Below, in pieces: positions 40,515 to 49,321 of a stretch of 56,276 nucleotides of DNA. The notes under the pieces were generated by a model, which was not told the DNA's origin, did not search any database, and worked only from the letters and a program-made list of their open reading frames with translations. Position numbers and translations under genes: made by a program. The stretch spans positions 1 through 56,276 of the forward strand of contig CAKSQO010000012.1 in assembly GCA_934486615.1 (NCBI GenBank), read 5' to 3'. The stretch's first letter is position 1. Each line of letters opens with the position of its first letter. This stretch comes from an uncultured Eubacteriales bacterium. GTDB lineage: Bacteria > Bacillota > Clostridia > Oscillospirales > Acutalibacteraceae.

Positions 40515-41429
40515 TCAGGCCGCTTTCTTTTTGAAAAATGAGGGCGCCTGCGCCAAAATCACCGACGCGAAAACGAGCGCGCAGCCCGCAAGCTCGGCGG
40601 GGGAGAGCCGCTCGTTGAGCAGCACCCAGCCCGCAAGTGCCGCGAACACGGACTCAAGGCTCATGACAATGGTTGCGACGGTCGGCTCGGCGTACTTCTG
40701 CCCGATTATTTGCAGCGTGTACGCAACGCCGCTCGACAGCACGCCCGCATAGGCGACGGGCAGCCAGGCCTGCGCGATAACGCCGAAATCGGGCTGCTCA
40801 AAGATAAACGCGCACACAGTCGACAGCACGCTGCAAACGATGAACTGTACAAATGACATCGCGATGCCGTCGGTGTCGTTGAAGCGGTCGACCGCCATTA
40901 TGTAGGCGGCGTAGCCTACCGCGCACAGCAGTATGAGCAGGTCGCCGAAGTACACGCGGTCAATTCCGCCCGACAGGCACAGCATATACATTCCCGCCAC
41001 GCAGCCGACGGCCGCGACGATAACGGTCGGGTGCAGCTTCTTGCCCGTAAACACCGCGATGACCGCGACCATAACAACGTAAGTCGCTGTCAGAAAGCCC
41101 GCGCGCCCCGAAGCCGCCGCGCCTGCGGGATAGGCCTCGATTCCCGCTTGCTGCAGGTTTGCTGCCGCAAACAGCAGAGCGCCGATTATCGCGCCGCCGA
41201 CAAGCTCGCTCTTTCCGAAAGCTTTGCGTTCGGGGCGCACTCCCTTTATGCGCCTGAAAGCGGCGCGCACAAGCAGCACAGCGCCCAAAAATATCGCCGC
41301 AATGACCGAGCGCGCGGCATTGAACGTAAACGCCGAGACTGTGCCGGACGCGGAGGTCTGCGCGACGAAAGCCGTGCCCCATATAAATGCCGTGAGCAGC
41401 AAAATCAGCGTACCTTTAAGACTTTTCAT
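40515..41429 (-). CDS. EamA/DMT-family transporter
   Basis: A 304-residue protein with ten membrane helices in two EamA repeats. The first begins FIWGTAFVAQTSASG near residue 16 and the second includes GDLLILLCAVGYAAYIMAVDRF; the end PTVATIVMSLESVFAALAGW is the family's best signature. It is probably an amino-acid or metabolite exporter; the substrate cannot be told. AGGAGAAATGT precedes the ATG. It converges on the Crp/Fnr gene with only 8 bp between the stops. Confidence 0.9.
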   Translation of the reverse strand: MKSLKGTLILLLTAFIWGTAFVAQTSASGTVSAFTFNAARSVIAAIFLGAVLLVRAAFRRIKGVRPERKAFGKSELVGGAIIGALLFAAANLQQAGIEAYPAGAAASGRAGFLTATYVVMVAVIAVFTGKKLHPTVIVAAVGCVAGMYMLCLSGGIDRVYFGDLLILLCAVGYAAYIMAVDRFNDTDGIAMSFVQFIVCSVLSTVCAFIFEQPDFGVIAQAWLPVAYAGVLSSGVAYTLQIIGQKYAEPTVATIVMSLESVFAALAGWVLLNERLSPAELAGCALVFASVILAQAPSFFKKKAA

Positions 41430-41522
41430 ACATTTCTCCTGTATATTTATGCACTAAAGCTTATAGTATCACATTATATTTGTCAAATCAAGAGCGGTTT
41501 TGCCGAAAAAGCGCGCCCGCGC

Positions 41523-41551
41523 TTGCTTTTTTGCATATTATATGGTAGGAT
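41523..41551 (+). promoter_or_regulatory. sigma-A promoter of the MFS gene
   Basis: TTGCTT (41523-41528), 17-bp spacer, extended -10 TGG-TAGGAT (41546-41551). Confidence 0.5.
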
Positions 41552-41584
41552 AACTCTACTTCATTTGAAAACGGAGTTGTTAAA

Positions 41585-42766
41585 ATGCGAAGGCTCGGAT
41601 ATAAGCACACGGTCGCCGCGTGCTGTATCGGATACATAACACAGGCGATAGTCGCAACTTTTGTGCCGCTGCTGTTCGTGCAGTTTCAAAACGAGTACGC
41701 GGTCACGCTCAGCCAGCTGTCGCTGCTCGTGTTCGTCACGTTTGCGGTGCAGCTGATGACCGATCTGGCGCTTTCAAAGCTGCTCGACTTTATCAGCGCC
41801 CGCGTGATCGTTATCGTCGCGCACGTCTTTTCGGCCGTCGGCCTTGCAGCAATGTGCTTCCTGCCGCAGCTGATGAGCGCAAAATTCGCCGCGCTGATGA
41901 CGGCTGTGGTGCTCTATTCGATAGGCGGCGGAATGATTGAGGTCATTGTCAGCCCTCTCGTAACTACATGCCCGAGCAGCAACAACCCGGCGCTTATGAG
42001 CGTATTGCACTCGTTCTACAGCTGGGGTCAGGTGCTCGTCGTGCTGCTTTCGACGGCGTACTTCGCGCTGTTCGGCGTGGCAAACTGGCGCTATATGGCG
42101 CTTGTCTGGGCGGCGCTGCCTACGCTCAACGCGATATATTTCTGCTTCGTTCCGGTCGACGACATCACCGATAATTCGGGCGGGTCGGGCAAGGCGGTGT
42201 TTTCAAAAGCCTTCTTCATCATGCTTGCCGTTATGCTCTGCGGCGGCGCAAGCGAAATTGCGATAGGGCAGTGGGCCTCCGCCTTTGCCGAGGAGGGTCT
42301 CGGCATAAGCAAGACGCAGGGCGACCTTGCGGGCGTGTGCCTGTTTGCAGTGGGAATGGGACTTTCCCGCGTGCTGTATTCAAGGCTCAGCGGGCGCATA
42401 AGGCTTATTAACTTTATGATGGTGAGTGCCGTCTTCTGCATTGCGGGCTATCTTATCAGCGCACTTGTGCCCGTGCCGCTCTTGGCTCTTGCGGGTTGCG
42501 CGATATGCGGCGTTTCCGTCGGAATTATGTGGCCGGGCACGCTCAGCCTTGCTTCAAAGCACATAAGGGGCTCGGGCGGAATGTTCGCTCTGCTTGCGTT
42601 CGGCGGCGATATCGGCTGCTCGGTGGGTCCTGCGGTGGTCGGCCTTGTCTCGCAGCAGACGGGCGGTCAGCTGCGCCACGGCCTGCTCGCGGCGACGGTG
42701 TTCCCGCTTATGCTGCTGGTCGGAATAATCGCGATGAAGCACTCTTTTGCAAAAGCTGAACAGTAA
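41585..42766 (+). CDS. Major facilitator superfamily transporter
   Basis: A 393-residue protein with twelve hydrophobic helices. The N-half has YITQAIVATFVPLLFVQFQ, and the loop after helix 2 is D-L-A-L-S-K-L-L-D. The C-half has an R-x-L-Y-S-R-L-S-G-R-I motif-A-like loop and GIMWPGTLSLASKHI, a sequence type seen in FucP-like MFS members. Substrate is unknown, possibly a sugar. ATG 41585 follows GGAGTTGTTAAA. Monocistronic, with its own promoter and terminator. Confidence 0.85.
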   Translation: MRRLGYKHTVAACCIGYITQAIVATFVPLLFVQFQNEYAVTLSQLSLLVFVTFAVQLMTDLALSKLLDFISARVIVIVAHVFSAVGLAAMCFLPQLMSAKFAALMTAVVLYSIGGGMIEVIVSPLVTTCPSSNNPALMSVLHSFYSWGQVLVVLLSTAYFALFGVANWRYMALVWAALPTLNAIYFCFVPVDDITDNSGGSGKAVFSKAFFIMLAVMLCGGASEIAIGQWASAFAEEGLGISKTQGDLAGVCLFAVGMGLSRVLYSRLSGRIRLINFMMVSAVFCIAGYLISALVPVPLLALAGCAICGVSVGIMWPGTLSLASKHIRGSGGMFALLAFGGDIGCSVGPAVVGLVSQQTGGQLRHGLLAATVFPLMLLVGIIAMKHSFAKAEQ

Positions 42767-42771
42767 GGCAC

Positions 42772-42803
42772 AAACCGGGCTTTAAAATAAGCTCGGTTTT
42801 TTG
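42772..42803 (+). terminator. Terminator after the MFS gene
   Basis: AAACCG-GGCTT / AAGC-TCGGTTTTTT, short loop with TTTTTTG tail. Confidence 0.75.
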
Positions 42804-42812
42804 CGATTTTTG

Positions 42813-42841
42813 TTGCTTTTTATATGTGGATATGCTACACT
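42813..42841 (+). promoter_or_regulatory. sigma-A promoter of the SPFH gene
   Basis: TTGCTT (42813-42818), 17-bp spacer, extended -10 TGC-TACACT (42836-42841). Confidence 0.55.
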
Positions 42842-42886
42842 TACCGTAGGTGAAAACCAATCTGATTTGTAAAGGAAGAAATGCTT

Positions 42887-43888
42887 ATGCCACCTGTCGG
42901 AATTATTGTTTTACTGGTTATCCTCGCAGTAATAATCCTGATTTTGCTCAGCAATATCCGCGTCGTGCCTCAGGCGACGGAGTACGTCATCGAGTTCCTC
43001 GGCAAGTACAAGACCACATGGAGCGCAGGCTTGCATTTCAAGATTCCGTTTGTCGAGGCCGTGGCCAAGAGAATCACTATCAAGGAGCAGGTCATGGACT
43101 CTCCTCCGCAGCCTGTTATCACCAAGGACAACGTCACAATGCAGATAGACACCGTCGTCTATTTCACCATTTTCGACTCCAAGCTCTACACCTACGGAGC
43201 GGTCAATCCGCTCAGCGCGCTTGAAAACCTGACCGCGACCACGCTGCGCAACATCGTCGGCGGACTCAACCTCGACGATACGCTCACTTCGCGCGACAAT
43301 ATCAACGCGGAGATGACCAACCTGCTCGACGTCGCGACCGACAAGTGGGGCATCAAGGTCAACCGCGTCGAGCTGAAGAATATTATCCCGCCCAGAGAGA
43401 TCCAGAATGCGATGGAGAAGCAGATGAAGGCTGAGCGCGACCGCCGCGAGACGCTGCTTCAGGCAGAGGGTCACAAGGCCGCGGCCATCACCCGCGCCGA
43501 GGGCGACAAGCAGGCTATGATACTCGCCGCCGAGGGTGAGCGCGACGCAAGCATCGCCCGCGCCGAGGGTGAAGCGCGCGCCATCTACCTCGCCAAAAAG
43601 GCCGAAGCCGACGGACTTCTTGCGCTCAAGGAAGCGGGAGTCGACGCCGCCGTACTCGAGCTGAAAAAATATGAGGCGCTCGTCAAGATGTGCGACGGCA
43701 AGGCCGCCAAGATCATCGTTCCGACCGACGCTGTCAACACCGCCACCCGCGATGTGCTCTTTTCCGAGCTGACGGGTCTGGGCGACAAGACCGATCCCGC
43801 GCCCGCTCCTGTCGAGAAGCCGAAGGCCGACCCCTGCTGCAACGACGACGATTACTATATCGAGCAGGCCGAGGACAAGGGCCGCTGA
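42887..43888 (+). CDS. SPFH/band-7 membrane scaffold protein (slipin/QmcA-like)
   Basis: A 333-residue protein. Residues 3-23 form a membrane helix, followed by the SPFH domain: VPQATEYVIEFLGKYKTTW, then DSPPQPVITKDNVTMQIDTVVYF. A long Ala/Glu/Lys/Arg coiled coil (about 180-245: ERDRRETLLQAEGHKAAAI and repeats of A-E-G) and an acidic, Pro-rich tail follow. It oligomerises at the membrane and often partners with NfeD or FtsH; no nfeD gene is adjacent. The start was moved two codons to ATG 42887, which gives a 9-10 nt spacing to AAAGGAAG. Confidence 0.92.
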   Translation: MPPVGIIVLLVILAVIILILLSNIRVVPQATEYVIEFLGKYKTTWSAGLHFKIPFVEAVAKRITIKEQVMDSPPQPVITKDNVTMQIDTVVYFTIFDSKLYTYGAVNPLSALENLTATTLRNIVGGLNLDDTLTSRDNINAEMTNLLDVATDKWGIKVNRVELKNIIPPREIQNAMEKQMKAERDRRETLLQAEGHKAAAITRAEGDKQAMILAAEGERDASIARAEGEARAIYLAKKAEADGLLALKEAGVDAAVLELKKYEALVKMCDGKAAKIIVPTDAVNTATRDVLFSELTGLGDKTDPAPAPVEKPKADPCCNDDDYYIEQAEDKGR

Positions 43889-43920
43889 CAGGGCAGACTA
43901 ATAATTATGTAAACCGAGAA

Positions 43921-43950
43921 GCCCCTGCAATCCGTCGGGATTGCAGGGGC
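43921..43950. terminator. Terminator after the SPFH gene (first hairpin)
   Basis: GCCCCTGCAATCC pairs perfectly with GGATTGCAGGGGC around a short loop, followed by TTTG. Its right arm is the first copy of the repeat array that follows. Confidence 0.85.
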
Positions 43951-44088
43951 TTTGCCGTGTATTGCAGGGGGCTTTGCCGTGTATTGCAGGGGCTTTGCCG
44001 CGTATTGCAGGGGGCTTTGTCGCGCATTGCAGGGGTTTTGCCGCGTATTGCAGGGGTTTTGCCGCGTATTGCAGGGGCTTTGCCGCGT
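43940..44088. repeat. Seven tandem copies of a 21-22-bp terminator-arm repeat
   Basis: Copies start at 43940, 43961, 43983, 44004, 44026, 44047 and 44068. The unit is ATTGCAGGGGCTTTGCCGTGT, with C/T and G-run variants. Each copy contains the right stem arm plus short T-run of the terminator at 43921-43950, while the left arm occurs once. The array lies between the convergent SPFH and rnhA genes. Varying unit length (21 or 22) and stop codons make coding unlikely. Confidence 0.92.
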
Positions 44089-44139
44089 TAGAATGTGCTC
44101 GGAATGGAGACAATCGCTTACACTGTTATGCGCCGCGCC

Positions 44140-44577
44140 TTACGAAAACTTCTTCGACTGCGCGACGGCGAGGGCGTCGCAGCGCTCGTTTTCGGCGTGC
44201 CCCGCGTGACCCTTTATCCAGTTGAAGCTGACCGAGTGCTTCTCGGTCAGCTCAAGCAGCCGCTCCCACAAATCGGGGTTGAGCGCGGGCTTCTTGTCCT
44301 TCCTGCGCCAGCCGTCAGCGCGCCACGAGCGCGCCCAGCCCTTCGTTATCCCGTCGACAACATAGCGCGAGTCGGTCGTGACATTCACCTCGCACGGCTC
44401 CTTGAGCGCTTCAAGCCCGTTGATAACGGCCGAAAGCTCCATTCGGTTGTTCGTCGTCTGACTTTCACCGCCCGAAAGCTCCTTTTCTCTGCCCTGATAG
44501 CGCAGGATAGTGCCCCAGCCGCCCGGACCCGGATTGCCCGAGCACGCACCGTCGGTGAACATTTCAATCTGCTTCAT
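44140..44577 (-). CDS. rnhA: Ribonuclease HI
   Basis: A 145-residue RNase H that cleaves RNA in RNA-DNA hybrids. The DEDD residues are visible: MFTDGACSGNPGPGG (Asp 8), NNRMELSAV (Glu), TTDSRYVVDG (Asp) and ENERCDALA (Asp). The start was set to ATG 44577 with GGAGGAGC upstream, one base after the previous gene's stop, rather than 44595. It is last of the dusB-DUF2461-rnhA operon. Typical length for a bacterial enzyme without an N-terminal hybrid-binding domain. Confidence 0.96.
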   Translation of the reverse strand: MKQIEMFTDGACSGNPGPGGWGTILRYQGREKELSGGESQTTNNRMELSAVINGLEALKEPCEVNVTTDSRYVVDGITKGWARSWRADGWRRKDKKPALNPDLWERLLELTEKHSVSFNWIKGHAGHAENERCDALAVAQSKKFS

Positions 44578-44578
44578 T

Positions 44579-45274
44579 TCACAGCTCCTCCGCATTGAAG
44601 CGCGTCGTCAGCGCCAGCATATAGCGATAAAGCTCCGCCGCCGCAGAGTACGCGCCGCTCAGCTCCCTGATGAGCTTTTTCGGCTCGTTCAGACGCTTGA
44701 CGCTTTTTGTGCTGCTGATGACAAACGGCGCTTTTTGGTCGTACCACTGCGCGGCGACCGCGTTTTCGATTCCGTCGGCGGCCGCTTTTGAGCGCTTGTA
44801 GGAGTTGTCGTCAATCTTAAAGCCTGCGGCAGCGGCCTGCTCGGTCGCGGCAAGCAGCGGGTTCGGATTTTCCCTTATCTGCGCGCGCCAAAGCTCCATA
44901 AAGCGCGGCGAAGCGCTGATTACCCCGCAGCCGTAGTTGTAGCCGTCGGGCCATATCTCAAACCAGAAGCCGGGGGTCGGCAGCTCGTTTTTCTGATGTC
45001 TGAACATCAGCCACAGGTTCTCGCGATAAAGCGACTTGTCGTTGGTGTATCGCGTGTCGCGCCGCACGCGGGAAAGGCACCTGCGCGTGTCAAGAATAAA
45101 ATCGGGGTTGATAGTCTCAAGCAGTCCGCTAAGATCCGCGACGATGCAGCGCATGGGTATCACGACCTGCTCGTTTATCTGCTTTTTGTGCGCTTCGTAA
45201 AATTCCTTTGAGTCGTTGAAGCGGTTTTCCGCCAACAGCATAAGCCCCTCGGGCTTTATTCCCGTAAAATTCAT
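44579..45274 (-). CDS. DUF2461 family protein
   Basis: A 231-residue soluble protein with the DUF2461 layout: LAENRFNDSKEFYEAHKKQ near the start, then CLSRVRRDTRYTNDKSLYRENLW in the middle and PGFWFEIWPDGYNYGCGV. Function of the family is unknown. It overlaps dusB by 4 nt (ATGA) and is followed by rnhA after one base, so translation of the three genes is coupled. Confidence 0.88.
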   Translation of the reverse strand: MNFTGIKPEGLMLLAENRFNDSKEFYEAHKKQINEQVVIPMRCIVADLSGLLETINPDFILDTRRCLSRVRRDTRYTNDKSLYRENLWLMFRHQKNELPTPGFWFEIWPDGYNYGCGVISASPRFMELWRAQIRENPNPLLAATEQAAAAGFKIDDNSYKRSKAAADGIENAVAAQWYDQKAPFVISSTKSVKRLNEPKKLIRELSGAYSAAAELYRYMLALTTRFNAEEL

Positions 45275-46242
45275 TGTCCCTCATTCTCCCTGCAAACCTC
45301 GAAGCACAGCTGCTCAAGCTGCTCCATCGAGCTAATCTCGCCGCTTCTTCTTCTGAACTCGGCCGCGCCGCGCAATCCCCGCATATACCACGCCGCGTGC
45401 TTGCGCATCTCGCGCATTGCGACGCGCTCGCCCTTGTCGGCGACGGTCATCTGCGCCTGACGAATAAGCAACAGCATACGCTGCGATACGGGCGGGTCGG
45501 GCACGATTCTGCCTTCGCCTATGAACGCGTTTATCTGACTGAATATCCACGGCGCGCCCATCGCCGCGCGGCCGACAAGAACAAAGTCGCAGTCGGTCTC
45601 CTCATACATAAGAGCGGCGCTTTGCGCGTCGACTACGTCTCCGTTGCCGATGACGGGAATGCCGACGGCCAGCTTGACTGCGCGGATTATCTTCCGGTCG
45701 GCGCTCGGCGCGTACATCTGCGCGCGGGTGCGGCCGTGAACGGTCACGGCGGAAGCTCCCGCCGCCTCGCAGCGCTTGGCAAGCTCAACGGCATTGACGC
45801 TGTCCGCGTCCCAGCCCGAGCGCATCTTGACCGTGACCGGCACGTCGCTTGCCTTGACGACCGCCGCGACGATTTTCTCGGCCAGCTCGGGCGTTTTCAT
45901 AAGCAGAGCGCCGCCGCCCGAAGCCGCGACCTTGGGCGCGGGGCAGCCCATATTGATGTCGATAAAATCCGGCTTTCTCTCGCACGCGGCGCGCGCAGCC
46001 TCGGCCATAATCTCGGGGTCGCAACCGAAAAGCTGCAGCCCCCCGGGGCGCTCCTCATCGGTTATGCGCAGCAGCGAGTGCGACTTTTTGTCGCCCATCG
46101 AGACGGCCTTTGAGCTTATCAGCTCGCTGACGGTGTAGGCCGCGCCGTAAGAGCGGCACAGCTGCCTGAACGATGTGTCGGCCACGCCTGCCATAGGTGC
46201 GAGAGCGGCGAAGCCCTCCAATTCAATGTTTCCTATCTTCAT
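45271..46242 (-). CDS. dusB: tRNA-dihydrouridine synthase DusB
   Basis: A 323-residue FMN enzyme that reduces uridines in the D loop of tRNA. Motifs are LAPMAGVADTSFRQL, DINMGCPAPKVAASGGG with the catalytic cysteine, VKMRSGWD, TVHGRTRAQMY and PVIGNGDV. The start was set to ATG 46242 with CGGAGACATT upstream; the longer frame from 46326 has no site. First gene of a three-gene operon, with a TTGAAA/TAATAT promoter. Divergent from polA. Confidence 0.95.
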   Translation of the reverse strand: MKIGNIELEGFAALAPMAGVADTSFRQLCRSYGAAYTVSELISSKAVSMGDKKSHSLLRITDEERPGGLQLFGCDPEIMAEAARAACERKPDFIDINMGCPAPKVAASGGGALLMKTPELAEKIVAAVVKASDVPVTVKMRSGWDADSVNAVELAKRCEAAGASAVTVHGRTRAQMYAPSADRKIIRAVKLAVGIPVIGNGDVVDAQSAALMYEETDCDFVLVGRAAMGAPWIFSQINAFIGEGRIVPDPPVSQRMLLLIRQAQMTVADKGERVAMREMRKHAAWYMRGLRGAAEFRRRSGEISSMEQLEQLCFEVCRENEGQ

Positions 46243-46273
46243 AATGTCTCCGAAAAATTGATTTAACACTGAT

Positions 46274-46302
46274 ATATTATCATATCTTCGCCTAAATTTC
46301 AA
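46274..46302 (-). promoter_or_regulatory. sigma-A promoter of the dusB operon
   Basis: On the minus strand: TTGAAA (46302-46297), 17-bp spacer, TAATAT (46279-46274). Confidence 0.6.
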
Positions 46303-46330
46303 AATAATTATACGAAAACGAGCCAAGATG

Positions 46331-46339
46331 TGCTATACT
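46331..46339 (+). promoter_or_regulatory. Extended -10 promoter of polA
   Basis: TGC-TATACT with -10 at 46334-46339 and no good -35. It lies about 38 bp before the ATG. Confidence 0.45.
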
Positions 46340-46376
46340 TATACTAAATGACCTGACAGAGAGGGGCAAAAGCCGA

Positions 46377-48890
46377 ATGAAGCTGCTGCTTTTGGACGGT
46401 AACAGTATCGTCAACCGCGCCTATTACGGTATAAAGCTGCTTACGACCAAGGACGGCCGATTTACCAACGGTATCTACGGCTTTCTGAATATACTGCTGC
46501 GTCTGACCGATATGACCGGGCCTGACGCCGTGTGCGTGGCGTTCGACGTTCACGCACCGACCTTCAGACACAAGATCTACGACGCGTACAAAGCGGGCAG
46601 AAAGGGTATGCCCGATGAGCTGAAGCAGCAGATGCCCGTGCTCAAGGAGCTGCTCAAGGCCCTCGGCTACGCTATAGTCGAATGCGAGGGTTGGGAGGCC
46701 GACGACATCATCGGCACTCTGTCCGCCGCAGCGCGAAACGGCGGCGATACCTGCTTCATTGCGACGGGCGACCGCGACTCGCTGCAGCTTGTCGGCGGGG
46801 GAGTGGAGGTGCTGCTGACCGCCACAAAAATGGGCAGACCCGAAATCATACGCTGCGACGAGCCCGCAATCGCCGAAAAATACGGCGGCCTGAAGCCCGC
46901 CGACCTCATTGAAGTAAAGGCGCTCATGGGCGACTCGTCCGACAATATTCCGGGCGTTGCGGGAATAGGGGAAAAGACCGCCGTTGCGCTCATCTCCGAG
47001 TTTGGCAGCGTCGACGGGGTCTACGCCAACCTCGACTCGCCGTCGATAAAGCCGGGCGCGCGCGCCAAGCTTGAAGCGGGCAGGGACAGCGCCTATCTCT
47101 CGCGCACGCTCGGCACGATCTCGCTTGAAGCGCCGATCGACACCGATTTAAACGACTATATCCCCAAAAAGCGCGACGACGCGCGGGTCGCGGCTATGCT
47201 TGCCGACCTCGAGATGTTCAAGCTCATCGACCGCTTCGGATTAAGCGACGTGCCGGTGCAGCTCAGCTTTGACGAGCCTGCCGCCGTGCCCGAGTTTACG
47301 CTGTGCGAGCTGTCTCGGCTTGTCGGCGGCAGCGCCGACATCTGCCTCGGCGACGGCGCTGCATATGCCGTGTGCGGCAAAAGTGTTGCGCCTATACCAG
47401 AGGGCGGGCTTGCCGCCTTTGTGCGCGGCAAAACGGTGCGCGTCAGCGACTCAAAGCGGCTGTTCCACCTTGTGCCCGATGCGGACGTGAGCTTCGATTC
47501 GTCCCTTGCGGCGTACCTGCTCAATCCGTCGGCGAGCGGCTATGACGTGCCTCGCCTTGTGCAGGAGTACGGCGTGAGCGCAAGCGTTTCGGGCGACGAG
47601 GGCGCGTCTCTTGCCGCCGCGTTCAGCCTGCTGTGCGACGCGCTTTCGGAAAAAATCGACGAGCTCGGCCAGCACAAGCTGCTGTGCGAGATGGAGATAC
47701 CGCTTGCCCGCGTGCTTGCGGATATGGAAGAGGTCGGCTTCAGCGTCGACACCGACGGCATAAAGCGCTTCGGCGACACGCTCGAAGTGCGCATAGGCGA
47801 GCTTGAGCGCGCAATATGGGACGCCGTCGGGTACGAATTTAACTTGAATTCCCCCAAGCAGCTGGGCGAAGCGCTGTTTGAAAAGCTCGGTCTGCCTGCG
47901 GGCAAAAAGACCAAGTCAGGCTATTCGACAAGCGCCGACGTGCTCGAGGGGCTGCGGGACAGGCACCCTGCCGTCGAAATGCTGCTTGAATACCGTCAGC
48001 TCACCAAATTGAAATCGACTTACTGTGACGGTCTGCTCAAAGCCGTCTCGGAGGACGGCCGCATACACTCGACCCTCAATCAGACCGAGACCCGCACGGG
48101 CCGAATAAGCTCGACCGAGCCTAATCTGCAGAATATTCCCGTAAGGAGCGAGCTGGGCGCGCAGATGCGCCGCTTTTTTGTCGCCCCTGAGGGCAGGGTG
48201 CTGTGCGATGCCGACTATTCGCAGATCGAGCTGCGCGTGCTGGCTGATATGTCGGGCGACGAGGTCATGTGCGACGCGTTCAATAAAGGCGTCGACATTC
48301 ACACCGTCACCGCTTCGCAGGTGTTCGGCCTGCCCGTCGAGGCTGTGCCGCCGATAATGCGCTCGCGCGCGAAAGCCGTCAACTTCGGCATCGTCTACGG
48401 CATCGGCGCGTTTTCGCTTGCAAAGGACATCGGAGTCAGCTTCAGTGAGGCCAAGCAGTACATCGAGGGCTACCTTGCCAAGTACCGCGGGGTCGACCGT
48501 TATATGCACGACGTGGTCGCAAAGGCGAGCGAGCAGGGCTTCGTTGAGACAAAGTTCGGCCGCAGGCGCTATCTGCCTGAACTGCGCTCGTCCGATCACA
48601 ACCTGCGCGCGTTCGGCGAAAGGGTCGCCCGCAACGCTCCCATTCAGGGTACGGCGGCTGATATAATCAAAATTGCGATGATAAAGGTTTATGAGCGGCT
48701 CAAGGCGGAAAAGCTCGACGCGCGCCTTATCCTCCAGATTCACGACGAGCTTATCGTTGAGGCAAGCGCCGCCGACGCACCGCGCGCCGCCGAGATAATG
48801 AGTGAAGAAATGCAGTCGGCCTGCAAGCTGAGCGTGCCGATTCCCGCCGATGTTCACATCGGCCGCGACTGGTACGCTGCCAAGGGCTGA
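46377..48890 (+). CDS. polA: DNA polymerase I
   Basis: An 837-residue enzyme. The 5'-3' exonuclease domain (about 1-290) has LLLDGNSIVNRAYYG, VAFDVHAPTFRH and MGDSSDNIPGVAGIGEKTA. The middle region (290-450) corresponds to the 3'-5' exonuclease but lacks the DxE and later acidic motifs, so proofreading is probably lost, as in many Gram-positives. Polymerase motifs are DADYSQIELRVLA (A), RSRAKAVNFGIVYG (B) and QIHDELIVE (C). ATG 46377 is preceded by GAGAGGGGCAAAAGCCGA. First of a four-gene run with phosphatase, rimI and tsaD. Confidence 0.97.
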   Translation: MKLLLLDGNSIVNRAYYGIKLLTTKDGRFTNGIYGFLNILLRLTDMTGPDAVCVAFDVHAPTFRHKIYDAYKAGRKGMPDELKQQMPVLKELLKALGYAIVECEGWEADDIIGTLSAAARNGGDTCFIATGDRDSLQLVGGGVEVLLTATKMGRPEIIRCDEPAIAEKYGGLKPADLIEVKALMGDSSDNIPGVAGIGEKTAVALISEFGSVDGVYANLDSPSIKPGARAKLEAGRDSAYLSRTLGTISLEAPIDTDLNDYIPKKRDDARVAAMLADLEMFKLIDRFGLSDVPVQLSFDEPAAVPEFTLCELSRLVGGSADICLGDGAAYAVCGKSVAPIPEGGLAAFVRGKTVRVSDSKRLFHLVPDADVSFDSSLAAYLLNPSASGYDVPRLVQEYGVSASVSGDEGASLAAAFSLLCDALSEKIDELGQHKLLCEMEIPLARVLADMEEVGFSVDTDGIKRFGDTLEVRIGELERAIWDAVGYEFNLNSPKQLGEALFEKLGLPAGKKTKSGYSTSADVLEGLRDRHPAVEMLLEYRQLTKLKSTYCDGLLKAVSEDGRIHSTLNQTETRTGRISSTEPNLQNIPVRSELGAQMRRFFVAPEGRVLCDADYSQIELRVLADMSGDEVMCDAFNKGVDIHTVTASQVFGLPVEAVPPIMRSRAKAVNFGIVYGIGAFSLAKDIGVSFSEAKQYIEGYLAKYRGVDRYMHDVVAKASEQGFVETKFGRRRYLPELRSSDHNLRAFGERVARNAPIQGTAADIIKIAMIKVYERLKAEKLDARLILQIHDELIVEASAADAPRAAEIMSEEMQSACKLSVPIPADVHIGRDWYAAKG

Positions 48891-48907
48891 GAAGGTGAAA
48901 ATTTAAG

Positions 48908-49321
48908 ATGAAAAAAGTTTTGTTTATATGCACGGGCAACACCTGCCGCTCCCCGATGGCGGCGGCGCTGTTCAATGAATATGCGCGCCTGAACGGCCTT
49001 GATATGGCTGCCGACAGTGCGGGCGTTGCGGCGGCCGACGGCAGCCCCGCTTCCGAAAATTCGGTGGAGGCGCTCAAAGAAATCGGCATTGATTTAAGCA
49101 CTCACCGCTCCAAATGCATAAGCCGCAGCCTGCTCGACTCGGCCGACCTCATCGTCTGCATGAGCGAGAGCCACGCAAACCTGCTGCGGCAGGCGGGCTA
49201 CAGCCCAGTCGTGTTCGGCAGCGGCATACCCGACCCCTACGGCTACCCGCTCGACGAGTACCGCCTTTGCCGCGATAAAATGATGTCCGCGATACCCGAC
49301 ATCGCGGCAAGGCTGCAATGA
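48908..49321 (+). CDS. Low-molecular-weight protein-tyrosine phosphatase
   Basis: A 137-residue phosphatase. The P-loop is FICTGNTCRSP (Cys 9), and the general-acid loop is GIPDPYGYPLDEY. Size and motifs fit the LMW-PTP/YwlE group, which includes arginine phosphatases; the threonine after CTGN rather than isoleucine resembles YwlE-type active sites, so it could remove phosphoarginine (inference). It starts 18 nt after polA and overlaps rimI by 4 nt. Confidence 0.9.
   Translation: MKKVLFICTGNTCRSPMAAALFNEYARLNGLDMAADSAGVAAADGSPASENSVEALKEIGIDLSTHRSKCISRSLLDSADLIVCMSESHANLLRQAGYSPVVFGSGIPDPYGYPLDEYRLCRDKMMSAIPDIAARLQ

Noticed and set aside
46667..47524. Functional proofreading exonuclease in DNA polymerase I
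   Set aside because: The acidic motifs of the 3'-5' exonuclease are not seen in the middle domain. This is common in Gram-positive enzymes, so it was not listed as a finding.
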